From assembly GCA_900543395.1 (NCBI GenBank), contig UQQT01000029.1, positions 1 to 27,882 on the forward strand: a stretch of DNA of 27,882 bases. Reading direction: 5' to 3'. The notes beneath the pieces were generated by a model. It did not search any database. It saw nothing but the letters and a program-made list of their open reading frames with translations, and had not been told where the DNA came from. Made by a program: the position numbers and the translations under genes. The DNA is from an uncultured Oscillospiraceae bacterium (GTDB lineage Bacteria; Bacillota; Clostridia; Oscillospirales; Acutalibacteraceae). Of the stretch, positions 1 through 6,524 are shown piece after piece. Numbering within the stretch: the first letter of the stretch is position 1; the number at the start of each line of letters is the position of its first letter.

Positions 1-51
1 TAAACCCCTCCTAAGGGTTAGTTGTGAGTTCGATTCTCGCAGGGGGTGCCA
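1..51 (+). tRNA. tRNA-Arg(CCT), 3' part only
   Basis: The window opens inside a tRNA. A 5-bp anticodon stem (3-7 with 15-19) encloses the loop CTCCTAA, giving anticodon CCT, which reads the Arg codon AGG. A 4-base variable loop follows, then a T arm (24-28 with 36-40) around the standard loop TTCGATT. The 3' acceptor strand AGGGGGT, discriminator G and an encoded CCA end at 51. The 5' acceptor strand and D arm lie outside the window. tRNA 3' ends are common integration sites, but no second copy of this 3' end is visible here. Confidence 0.9.
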
Positions 52-90
52 AAAGCCGAAAGTCTTAGATTTTAAGACCTTCGGCTTTTT
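52..90 (+). terminator. rho-independent terminator of the tRNA-Arg unit
   Basis: AAAGCCGAA and GTCTTA pair with TAAGAC and TTCGGCTTT around a short loop, and a T-rich run follows. It starts right after the tRNA CCA end, so it ends the tRNA transcript. Positions 91-177 hold no other recognisable element. Confidence 0.85.
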
Positions 91-177
91 CCTTTTTTCT
101 TAAAATTGAGTGTTTGCTAAGAAACATAGCAGTAAAACCTACTAATAATATGAAAGGCAGCCTATTCTTTGCTAAGC

Positions 178-209
178 CGTCTTAGTTCTGATATGGATAA
201 AATAAGACG
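178..209 (-). terminator. hairpin just after the XRE gene, possible terminator
   Basis: CGTCTTA (178-184) and TAAGACG (203-209) form a 7-bp stem with an 18-base loop directly after the stop codon of the minus-strand regulator. There is no clear T run on the minus strand after the stem, so termination is only suggested by position. Confidence 0.35.
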
Positions 210-893
210 CTAACTTTTTATTCTGCCTTCTGTGTATGTTATGTAGATTGTATTAACAAAGCCTATACCATCGTTGTTTATTTTATATTGCAATATTGTG
301 AAATCATTTTCTTTGTCATAATAATAAATTTCGTTGTCATATTCTATTTTTTCCAAAGATTGTAAATATCTATCAATTAAAATATTAACTTCGTCAGATT
401 GTTTTAATGTTTTTAATTTTGCGGTATAAGCATCCATTCCGCCTGTTCCTCTATAATAAGAATATTTGGGAATCGGAATGTTGACGCCGCTAACAAAATC
501 AGAAGTATATTTCGTTTCAAAGAAAGTTTTGTTGAAAGACAGTATTGCCGTTGTTAGCAAAGTGCATAAAACAATTACAATCACTATTAGTAAAAAAACC
601 ATCTTTTGTCTTTCTTTTCGTTTAATATATTTGTTATAGCTCATCATGGTTTCTGACGATAAATGTTCTATGTTATTTTCTTTTATTCTTTCTCCTTTCA
701 GTAATTCGTTTATGGTTATATCTAATTCTTTGCAAAGGGGTTCAAATAGTGAAACATCCGGAAGACCGCGACCGTTTTCCCATTTAGAAACAGCTCTGTC
801 GGTTACTTTTAATTTGTTGGCTAATTCCTTTTGTGTCATATTTTTTTCTTTTCGAAGTTCGGCGATAAATCTCCCTATTTTTTCTTGGTTCAT
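210..893 (-). CDS. XRE-family HTH regulator with one membrane helix
   Basis: The 227-residue protein has a Cro/C1-type helix-turn-helix at about 6-60 (MTQKELANKLKVTDRAVSKW), typical of SinR/Xre DNA-binding domains. A charged linker follows, then one hydrophobic helix at about 98-121 (MVFLLIVIVIVLCTLLTTAI), and about 105 residues that would lie outside the membrane. The start at 893 is chosen because GAGGAG sits 9-14 bases upstream; the frame is open further upstream but codes AT-rich non-protein-like sequence. The layout suggests a membrane-tethered regulator whose outer domain senses something at the surface; the signal and target are unknown. Codon use is more AT-rich than in most neighbours, and the gene lies beside a tRNA, so it may be acquired. 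HTH and topology are clear; function is inference. Confidence 0.85.
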   Translation of the reverse strand: MNQEKIGRFIAELRKEKNMTQKELANKLKVTDRAVSKWENGRGLPDVSLFEPLCKELDITINELLKGERIKENNIEHLSSETMMSYNKYIKRKERQKMVFLLIVIVIVLCTLLTTAILSFNKTFFETKYTSDFVSGVNIPIPKYSYYRGTGGMDAYTAKLKTLKQSDEVNILIDRYLQSLEKIEYDNEIYYYDKENDFTILQYKINNDGIGFVNTIYITYTEGRIKS

Positions 894-914
894 AAACAAC
901 ATCTCCTCGCAAAA

Positions 915-924
915 ATTATAGCAT
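915..924 (-). promoter_or_regulatory. extended -10 promoter of the XRE gene
   Basis: On the minus strand ATGCTATAAT carries a perfect -10 hexamer (915-920) with the extended TGN element. No good -35 lies at the right distance, which fits an extended -10 promoter. It would give a leader of only about 15 bases that includes the GAGGAG site. A second minus-strand TATAAT (997-1002) lies further upstream. Confidence 0.55.
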
Positions 925-1012
925 AAAAATGCGGCAAATACACCAAACGAAACGTAGAGTTCGAGAAAATCTATGTTGTTTATCAGAATTAGTTTAATTA
1001 TATCAAATAAAT

Positions 1013-1026
1013 GTGGAATATTCCAC
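1013..1026. promoter_or_regulatory. perfect 14-bp palindrome, candidate operator
   Basis: GTGGAATATTCCAC is a perfect palindrome about 120 bases upstream of the XRE start. On the minus strand its TGGAAT lies 17 bases before a TATAAT at 997-1002, so it would cover the -35 of a distal promoter. XRE regulators often bind such sites in their own promoter, so self-regulation is a reasonable inference. Confidence 0.45.
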
Positions 1027-1028
1027 CG

Positions 1029-1071
1029 GCTGCCTATTGACCTCAAGATGAGGAAAATAGGCGGCTTTTTT
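1029..1071 (+). terminator. strong plus-strand terminator with no gene upstream
   Basis: GCTGCCTATT (1029-1038) pairs with AATAGGCGGC (1056-1065) over 10 bp with one G-T pair. CCTC/GAGG pair inside the loop, and TTTTTT follows at 1066-1071. It points in the plus direction, yet no plus-strand gene precedes it. A possible plus promoter (TTGTTT 976-981, 17-base spacer, TATATC 999-1004) could start a transcript of about 60 bases ending here. Confidence 0.7.
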
Positions 1072-1131
1072 GTTTGAAGAAAATTTTTCAGAAATTTTAA
1101 AAAACACCCCAAAAAACGCTCTCCCGGTTCA

Positions 1132-1198
1132 AACAAGTGAAGGGATTAATTCCGAAACGCGAAAACGGAATCCCTTCACTTGTTCTTTGAAAACTGAA
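1132..1198 (+). other. 16-bp inverted repeat ending in an rRNA-type boxA-like sequence
   Basis: AACAAGTGAAGGGATT (1132-1147) is repeated exactly in inverse at 1169-1184, with CCG/CGG pairing inside the spacer. The right arm runs into TGTTCTTTGAAAACTGAA (1181-1198), which closely resembles the boxA antitermination sequence in Firmicute rRNA leaders and spacers. A hairpin followed by boxA is the normal order there, but no rRNA gene follows. It may be a remnant of an rRNA operon or an antiterminated RNA of another kind. On the minus strand the same hairpin could end the ThuA transcript. Confidence 0.4.
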
Positions 1199-1240
1199 TA
1201 TACAGGTCACTAAGACTTTATTTATGATGATAGCCACCTT

Positions 1241-1304
1241 ATCGGGTACGCCGGGACTTCTGAATTTCAGAACAGCGAGAATTCCCGATATATAGTTCTT
1301 TTTT
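1241..1304 (+). terminator. structured hairpin followed by a T run
   Basis: ATCGGG (1241-1246) pairs with CCCGAT (1284-1289), enclosing a tight inner stem TTCTGAA/TTCAGAA (1258-1272). A TTTTTT run appears at 1299-1304, about 10 bases after the stem, which is far for a classic terminator. It could be the 3' end of a structured RNA starting near the boxA-like site. The remainder up to 1347 is T-rich without clear features. Confidence 0.3.
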
Positions 1305-1347
1305 ATTTAGACTTTTTTTAAAGCACCGTACTATTCAATTACATTTT

Positions 1348-2079
1348 TTATTTCTCCCAATTGTGCGCTTTGGGGGGATTGGGGCAGTTCATGCAGTTTG
1401 TTGTTCTGTACTGCGGTTTGCACCAGCGGACGGCGTTTTTTATAACCATTTGAATCGTGGGATTTTTAAACGTCGGATATGTTTCGTGTCCAGGCTGGAA
1501 GTAGAAAACTCTGCCGTTTCCTCTCGTCCATGTGCATCCCGAACGGAAAACCTCTCCGCCCGTGTACCAGCCCATGAATACTATATCATCGGGGGTCGGG
1601 ATGCCGAACGGCTCGCCGTATGTTTCGTCTGCGGGAAGCTCGAAATATCTGTCGATTCCTCTTGCAATCGGATGATACGGAGCACTGACCCAAACCCTCT
1701 CCATGTCGTCGGATTCTCTCCATATAAGAGAGCACGAAGTACCCATAAGGCGCATAAACGGCTTTGACTTATGCGCTGAGTGAAGGAAAATCGCGCCCAT
1801 GCCGTTGAGTACGGCTTCCTGTACCATCTCGGCGACTTCGTCGGGAACCTTGTCGTGTCCGCAGTGACCCCACCAGATGATAACATCGGTGTCGTCGAGT
1901 ATTTCCTTTGTAATACCGCAGTTTTCGTCGTCAAGCGTTGCGGTTTTTACCTCGATATCGTCCTCTTTCGAGAGAAATTCGGCAATTGCCTTGTGAATTC
2001 CGTCGGGGTAAATCCTGCTTGCCTCACAGTCGGACGCTTTTTCGTGTATAAATTCATTCCATACAAGTACCTTTATCAT
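1348..2079 (-). CDS. ThuA-domain protein (trehalose utilization type)
   Basis: The 243-residue protein matches the ThuA family (class I glutamine-amidotransferase-like fold) along its length. An N-terminal beta strand MIKVLVWNEF is followed by the hallmark DVIIWWGHCGHDKV, then GMGAIFLHSAH and a C-terminal VFYFQPGHETYP. The family often lies in sugar-use clusters and is named from rhizobial trehalose utilization; recent members act in disaccharide processing, but this protein's substrate cannot be read from the sequence. AAGGAGC lies just upstream of the ATG and fits the start. It has no signal peptide, so it is cytoplasmic, and it is transcribed alone from its own promoter. The tail has several Cys (CMNCP), unusual for the core family. 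Family call is firm, function open. Confidence 0.88.
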   Translation of the reverse strand: MIKVLVWNEFIHEKASDCEASRIYPDGIHKAIAEFLSKEDDIEVKTATLDDENCGITKEILDDTDVIIWWGHCGHDKVPDEVAEMVQEAVLNGMGAIFLHSAHKSKPFMRLMGTSCSLIWRESDDMERVWVSAPYHPIARGIDRYFELPADETYGEPFGIPTPDDIVFMGWYTGGEVFRSGCTWTRGNGRVFYFQPGHETYPTFKNPTIQMVIKNAVRWCKPQYRTTNCMNCPNPPKAHNWEK

Positions 2080-2119
2080 AATAATAAAAGCTCCTTTTTC
2101 TAATATTGTATTTGATAGA

Positions 2120-2149
2120 ATTGTATCACATTTTAATATGTCAATTCAA
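2120..2149 (-). promoter_or_regulatory. promoter of the ThuA gene
   Basis: On the minus strand TTGAAT (2144-2149) and TACAAT (2120-2125) are separated by 18 bases, about 40 bases before the start codon. This matches a housekeeping sigma-A promoter. Confidence 0.5.
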
Positions 2150-2173
2150 GACGTGATTTATAAAATATATATA

Positions 2174-2202
2174 TTGAATTATTAATATTAATATGGTATT
2201 AT
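2174..2202 (+). promoter_or_regulatory. promoter of the flippase gene
   Basis: TTGAAT (2174-2179), a 17-base spacer and TATTAT (2197-2202) lie about 30 bases before the flippase start. The region is very AT-rich, so chance matches are possible. Confidence 0.45.
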
Positions 2203-2234
2203 AAGTCTAACTTTGTACTTATCGAGGGATGATA

Positions 2235-3782
2235 ATGGGTAAAGGTCAGAGAGAAAAGGGAATCGTCCTGTCGTATGTAAACATGGCGGTTAACTTTGTT
2301 ATAGGTATTGTTTTTACTCCGTTTATGCTGAGAGTTTTGTCCGATTCCGAATACGGACTTTATTCGATAGCTTCTTCCGTCGTCGCATATTTGTCCCTTC
2401 TTGATTTGGGACTCGGCAATTCGATGATTCGTTTTACGGCAAAATACCGGGCGCAGGGCGATAAAGAGGGCGAAGAACGTATAAACGGAATGTTCTTTTC
2501 GATGTTTGCGGTTTTGGGCGTCGTATCGCTGATTGTAGGCGTGGTTTTGTGCTTTAATATGGACATATTCTTTAAACGGACGTTCACTCCGGATGAGCTG
2601 CACAGAGCTAAGGTTATATTTCTCATTTTACTCGTAAATACATGCGTGTCTCTCGTAACAACGGCGTTCTCCGCTATAGTCAATTCCAACGAGCGTTTCG
2701 TTTTCAACCGTACGTTCAATCTTGTTACAAATATTATAAAGTATTCGGCAGAGGCTATTGTTCTTGCGAGCGGATTCCAGTCCGTGGGAATGACGGTTGC
2801 CGCCGTCACTGTTTCTATAGCGTCAAAAGCCGTGCCGATGTGGTACTGTTTTAAGGTTATAAAGGCGAAATTCAGATTTGATAAATTTGATAAAGAGGTT
2901 TTTAAATCGATAATAAATTATTCGTTCTTTATATTTATAAATATTCTTGTCGAACAGCTTTACGCTAATACCGATAAGATTATACTGGGTTCCGTTATCG
3001 GCACTGTTGCCGTAGCTGTATATCAGGTTTCCGCAAACCTGCAAAAGGATTTCAGCCAGTTTTCTGCGTCTATCGGAGGCGTTTTTCTGCCGATGCTCAC
3101 GGCAAAGGTTACGAAAAAAGCCCCGATGGAGGAGATTTCAAAGATATTTTTACGAGTATCGAGAATTCAGTTTATAGTTCTGTCTCTTATTTTCTGCGGG
3201 TTTGTTCTGTTCGGAAAGTCGTTTATTTACTACTGGGCGGGTGAAAGCTACGTCGGTGCGTACTCGATAACACTTGTGCTTATGGCTCCGTCGATTATCC
3301 CGCTGTCGCAGAGTCTCGGCGTTACTCTTTTGCAGGCGATGAACAGGCACAGGATAAGGTCGATAGTATACCTGCTGATTTCGATATTCAACGTTGCGGT
3401 AAGCATTCCTCTTGCGATGAAATGGAGCGGATTCGGTGCGGCAATCGGTACGGCTATCGGAAATCTCCTCGGTCAGATAATGTTTATGAATTATTATTAC
3501 TATAAAAAGATCGGACTTAATATACCCGGCTATTGGAAAAACGCGTTAAAAATTGCGGTTGTTATGGCGGGACTTACATGTGCAGCCGGCGTTGTAATGC
3601 ACTATGTTTATAAACAGAGCATACCGAACATGCTTATCGGAATAGTTCTGTTCGTTCTTGTTTATATGCCCGTTGCCTGGTTCCTCATTCTCAACGACGA
3701 GGAGAAGCAGATGGTCAGAGTAGTGACCGATAAAATAAAATCAATATTTAATCGTAAAAAAGTAAAAGCGGAAAAAAGCTGA
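2235..3782 (+). CDS. Wzx-like polysaccharide flippase (MATE/MOP superfamily)
   Basis: This 515-residue protein is almost entirely membrane helices, with about 12-14 segments. It follows the polysaccharide-biosynthesis (Wzx/RfbX) pattern: an early FTPFMLRVLSDSEYGLYSIA, then LLDLGLGNSMIRF, and a central DKIILGSVIGTVAVAVYQVS, the conserved region after TM7. Such proteins move lipid-linked sugar chains across the cytoplasmic membrane. Two ATG codons compete (2229 and 2235); GAGGG at 2224-2228 touches the first but is 6 bases from the second, so 2235 is preferred. The C-terminus is basic (NRKKVKAEK) and cytoplasmic. No glycosyltransferase or polymerase lies nearby, so it acts with genes elsewhere; teichoic-acid or lipid export is also possible. 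Confidence 0.88.
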   Translation: MGKGQREKGIVLSYVNMAVNFVIGIVFTPFMLRVLSDSEYGLYSIASSVVAYLSLLDLGLGNSMIRFTAKYRAQGDKEGEERINGMFFSMFAVLGVVSLIVGVVLCFNMDIFFKRTFTPDELHRAKVIFLILLVNTCVSLVTTAFSAIVNSNERFVFNRTFNLVTNIIKYSAEAIVLASGFQSVGMTVAAVTVSIASKAVPMWYCFKVIKAKFRFDKFDKEVFKSIINYSFFIFINILVEQLYANTDKIILGSVIGTVAVAVYQVSANLQKDFSQFSASIGGVFLPMLTAKVTKKAPMEEISKIFLRVSRIQFIVLSLIFCGFVLFGKSFIYYWAGESYVGAYSITLVLMAPSIIPLSQSLGVTLLQAMNRHRIRSIVYLLISIFNVAVSIPLAMKWSGFGAAIGTAIGNLLGQIMFMNYYYYKKIGLNIPGYWKNALKIAVVMAGLTCAAGVVMHYVYKQSIPNMLIGIVLFVLVYMPVAWFLILNDEEKQMVRVVTDKIKSIFNRKKVKAEKS

Positions 3783-3797
3783 TATAACAGTATTTTT

Positions 3798-3829
3798 GCC
3801 CCTGCATCAATGCGGGGGCTTTCTTTTTC
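3798..3829 (+). terminator. terminator of the flippase gene
   Basis: GCCCCTGCAT and ATGCGGGGGC form a 10-bp stem with one T-G pair and a minimal loop, followed by TTTCTTTTT. It lies 15 bases after the stop. Confidence 0.85.
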
Positions 3830-3915
3830 GATTTGTAATAATATATAAAATAAATCACGGCTTTTGACAGATAATGATAAAATACGCGAAAATACAAATT
3901 AATTTCGTTTTGCTA

Positions 3916-3943
3916 TTGAAAAATCGACAGAATAAGTTACAAT
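3916..3943 (+). promoter_or_regulatory. promoter of prs
   Basis: TTGAAA (3916-3921) and TACAAT (3938-3943) with a 16-base spacer lie about 50 bases upstream of the prs start. Confidence 0.55.
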
Positions 3944-3995
3944 ATATATGTAATATATTTTTTACGTTATAATTGTTTTTTGGAGGTATTGTTAC

Positions 3996-5174
3996 ATGCC
4001 GGATTTGAGTCAGGAGCTTACAAATATACCGGTCGGACCGCTTGGTATCGTCGCGCTGCCCGGATGTGAGGAGTTGGCAAAAAAAGTTGACGATTACATT
4101 GTATCATGGAGACGCGACCAGGTCAGCGAACACAAAACGTCGATAGCGTTTTCGGGTTATCAGAAGGACAGCTACCTGCTTGACTGCCGTTTCCACAGAT
4201 TCGGAACGGGAGAGGGCAAGGCCGTTTTTCATGAGTCCGTAAGAGGTTACGATTTGTATTTTATCGTCGACGTGTTTAATTACGGAGTTACGTACAACAT
4301 GTACGGCAAGGATTTCCCCACATCGCCCGACGATCACTATGCGAATCTTAAACGCGCTATTGCCGCAACGGCAGGTAAGGCGAGACGTCTTAATATTATC
4401 ATGCCCATGCTTTACGAGGGCAGACAGCATAAGCGTACCGCACGCGAATCTCTCGACTGCGCTCTTGCGCTTCAGGAGCTTTGCAATCTTTACGGAGTGG
4501 AGAACATAATCACGTTCGACGCTCACGACCCGAGAGTTCAGAACTCGATTCCCAACAAGGGATTTGAAAATGTTACAACCACCTATCAGATGATAAAGGC
4601 TCTTGTTAAAAATGTTTCCGATCTTGTTATTAACAAGGATAAGCTCATGATTATTTCTCCCGACGAGGGCGGACTCGGCAGATGTATATATTATTCTACC
4701 GTTCTCGGCGTTGAACTCGGTATGTTCTACAAAAGGCGTGACTACTCGGTAATCGTAAACGGCAGAAACCCGATACTGGCTCATGAATTTCTGGGCGACA
4801 ATGTAGAGGGAAAGGACGTCATTGTTGTTGACGATATGATATCCTCAGGTGATTCGATGCTCGAGGTTGCATCAAAGCTCAAGGAACTCAAGGCAAACAG
4901 AATCTTCGTCTGTTCTGCGTTCGGACTTTTCTGCAACGGTCTTGACGCGTTTGATAAGGCTTACGCGGACGGGCTTATAAACGGTATATTCACCACGAAT
5001 CTTATTTACCGCTCGCCGGAGCTTCTTAAAAGAGACTGGTTCTTTGAGGTCAATATGTCAAAGTACGTTGCGCTTCTTATCGATACTCTTAATAACGATA
5101 AGTCGCTAAGCGAACTTTTAAGTCCTGTTGACAGAATTGAATCCTATCTTGCAAAATACGCGCACAGAGAGTAA
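3996..5174 (+). CDS. prs: ribose-phosphate pyrophosphokinase, long form
   Basis: Makes PRPP from ribose 5-phosphate and ATP for purine, pyrimidine, NAD, His and Trp synthesis. At 392 residues it is longer than the usual 315. The PRPP loop VIVVDDMISSGDSM is at 275-288. The flexible catalytic loop is MPMLYEGRQHKRTARESLD (about 136-154), replacing the standard YARQDRK form. ITFDAHDPRVQNSI (172-185) replaces the usual DLHA..QIQGFF segment, and IISPDEGGLGR (219-229) replaces SPDAGG. This divergent long form occurs in Clostridia. A strong GGAGG lies 11 bases before the ATG. The gene is a single unit with its own promoter and terminator. Enzyme assignment is firm; the altered loops may mean different allosteric control. 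Confidence 0.9.
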   Translation: MPDLSQELTNIPVGPLGIVALPGCEELAKKVDDYIVSWRRDQVSEHKTSIAFSGYQKDSYLLDCRFHRFGTGEGKAVFHESVRGYDLYFIVDVFNYGVTYNMYGKDFPTSPDDHYANLKRAIAATAGKARRLNIIMPMLYEGRQHKRTARESLDCALALQELCNLYGVENIITFDAHDPRVQNSIPNKGFENVTTTYQMIKALVKNVSDLVINKDKLMIISPDEGGLGRCIYYSTVLGVELGMFYKRRDYSVIVNGRNPILAHEFLGDNVEGKDVIVVDDMISSGDSMLEVASKLKELKANRIFVCSAFGLFCNGLDAFDKAYADGLINGIFTTNLIYRSPELLKRDWFFEVNMSKYVALLIDTLNNDKSLSELLSPVDRIESYLAKYAHRE

Positions 5175-5190
5175 TTAATTACGACAATAA

Positions 5191-5224
5191 AGCCGCCCGA
5201 CAGTTTTCGTCGGGCGGCTTTTTT
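5191..5224 (+). terminator. terminator of prs
   Basis: GCCGCCCGAC and GTCGGGCGGC form a perfect 10-bp GC-rich stem with a 7-base loop, followed by TTTTTT. Confidence 0.95.
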
Positions 5225-5245
5225 GTAACGGAGATAATTTATATA

Positions 5246-5455
5246 TTAATCTGCTTTATTCTGTTTTCTTAATTCAAGCTCTCTGTCGATTTCAGCCATT
5301 TCCGCGCTTTTTTTCTCGATAAGGCTCTTATTGTGCAAGGTGATGAGCTTAGACTGTGTAAGAGTAAGCATATGCTCAATTTCGACTATTTCGTCGTCAA
5401 GCGTATTTCTTCTGTACTCAAGCATCGCCGTGCTTATATTCTTAATGTTCTCCAT
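5246..5455 (-). CDS. small coiled-coil protein of unknown function
   Basis: The 69-residue product is rich in Glu, Lys, Leu and Ile and is predicted helical from about 10 to the end. Heptad-like spacing (IVEIEHMLTLTQSKLI, then AEMAEIDRELELRKQ) suggests a coiled coil. The ATG at 5455 is chosen because GAGGTG ends 6 bases upstream; a GTG at 5464 would overlap that site. It has no membrane segment or Cys. It converges on prs, whose hairpin terminator lies between the two stops. I do not recognise a family. The good ribosome binding site and protein-like composition argue for a real gene. Confidence 0.65.
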   Translation of the reverse strand: MENIKNISTAMLEYRRNTLDDEIVEIEHMLTLTQSKLITLHNKSLIEKKSAEMAEIDRELELRKQNKAD

Positions 5456-5594
5456 AAATAGCACCTCACAGATAGTTTATAAACAGTTAATACTCTGTTC
5501 ATTAATTGTATTATAAGACGTTTTGAATGTGATGTCAATACTTTTTATATAAAAAACTGTATAAACTGCACAAGATAAACAGAAGGGTGTGAAT

Positions 5595-5643
5595 TGTTTA
5601 TTAATGTGTTTTTATTTTATCTTACAATAATTAATAAACAGTT
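5595..5643. repeat. dyad of TGTTTATTAAT in the 314-base gap before trhA
   Basis: TGTTTATTAAT (5595-5605) and its inverse (5630-5640) are separated by 24 bases; the right arm extends to AACTGTTTATTAAT on the minus strand (5630-5643). The same 14 bases recur at 7590-7603, and a version lacking one T at 9805-9818. The rest of 5456-5769 is AT-rich and holds the palindrome GACAAATGTC (5701-5710) but no convincing gene. In DNA this AT-rich, part of the similarity may be chance. Confidence 0.35.
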
Positions 5644-5769
5644 TATATTTAGTTCTCGGAATGTTTTTATATTTCGTTTATACTTTAAGACAAAATAACA
5701 GACAAATGTCTCTTACTGCATTGAGAGTGCAATTATATATTACGAGTACAATTTTATGAGGTGTTTTTT

Positions 5770-6447
5770 ATGTTTGATTTTAAAAGCGTTCCGATACCGG
5801 ATTATTCGCGCAAAGAGGATTGGGTCAACAGCATTACTCACATGATAGGCGTTCCGTTTGCGATTTTTGCGCTCGTTATGTGCATTACAAGGTGCGTCAG
5901 CCTTTCACATTTCGGATTTATTCCCGCTGTTATTGTTTACGGCATAACGATGATTATTCTGTATGCTTCGTCCGCGACGTATCACGGATTTAATCCGTCG
6001 TTTCCGAAAAAGGTATTAAGAGTAGTTGACCACTCGGTTATTTTTCTGCTTATCGCCGGTACGGTTACTCCGTTTTCTCTCGTTGCAATTAAGGCTGTTA
6101 ATTTAAAAATGGGCATAGCAATCTGCGCGTCGGAATGGATTCTGGCGGCTTTCGGTATTTTGTTTACGTTTATGAATCAGGAAAAGTTCAAGGTTATACA
6201 GATGATAATGTATATTGCGATGGGCTGGGCTGTCGCTATCGGCTTTGCCTGCGTATATAAATTCAGCGAGCTCGGAAAAATGAGCGTTATCTTTATTCTC
6301 GGCGGAGGGGTTGCGTACACTGTCGGCGCGATACTTTACGGAATCGGCAAAAAGGTCAAGTACATTCACAGTGTATTTCATGTTTTTATTCTCGCGGGTT
6401 CCGTGCTTCAGTTCGTGGGAATATATAAATATATGCTCGCCATGTAA
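5770..6447 (+). CDS. trhA: TrhA / hemolysin III family (PAQR) membrane protein
   Basis: The 225-residue protein has seven hydrophobic helices and the metal-site motifs of the PAQR family: ITHMIGVP near the first helix, SSATYHGF (67-74), VVDHS (86-90, Asp87) and the C-terminal HSVFHVF (His200, His204). Bacterial members, once named hemolysin III from a Bacillus cereus protein, are linked to membrane energetics and membrane-fluidity homeostasis; hydrolase activity on lipids is suggested by the zinc site. Start 5770 is set by GAGGTG 6 bases upstream; an in-frame GTG at 5761 lies inside that site. The gene stands alone. Family call is firm; a role as a real haemolysin is not supported. Confidence 0.92.
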   Translation: MFDFKSVPIPDYSRKEDWVNSITHMIGVPFAIFALVMCITRCVSLSHFGFIPAVIVYGITMIILYASSATYHGFNPSFPKKVLRVVDHSVIFLLIAGTVTPFSLVAIKAVNLKMGIAICASEWILAAFGILFTFMNQEKFKVIQMIMYIAMGWAVAIGFACVYKFSELGKMSVIFILGGGVAYTVGAILYGIGKKVKYIHSVFHVFILAGSVLQFVGIYKYMLAM

Positions 6448-6453
6448 ATTATG

Positions 6454-6482
6454 TTGCAAATTGTAAACGTTTCTGATACTAT
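6454..6482 (+). promoter_or_regulatory. promoter of the alpha/beta-hydrolase gene
   Basis: TTGCAA (6454-6459), a 17-base spacer and TACTAT (6477-6482) lie about 40 bases before the start codon. Confidence 0.55.
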
Positions 6483-6524
6483 ATGTATAGATATTTATAT
6501 ACATTTGTATCGGGGGCGTTTTTT

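Noticed and set aside
894..1136. In-frame upstream extension of the XRE gene to 1136
   Set aside because: The extension runs through promoter-like DNA, the palindrome and a terminator, and the strong ribosome binding site is at 903-908, directly before 893.
1135..1310. A real rRNA gene after the boxA-like site
   Set aside because: The 150 bases that follow contain no conserved 16S, 23S or 5S sequence; the next feature is the ThuA gene on the other strand.
1363..1767. 134-codon plus-strand frame opposite the ThuA gene
   Set aside because: Shadow of a conserved protein on the other strand; Cys/Arg-rich composition unlike a real protein.
4104..4784. 226-codon open frame antisense to prs
   Set aside because: It lies wholly inside a well-supported enzyme gene, has no ribosome binding site and reads as Arg/Val/His-rich shadow sequence.
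5456..5769. CRISPR-like short repeats in the AT-rich gap
   Set aside because: The similar words are 11-14 bases, differ in orientation and spacing, and are explained by a dyad or by AT-rich composition.
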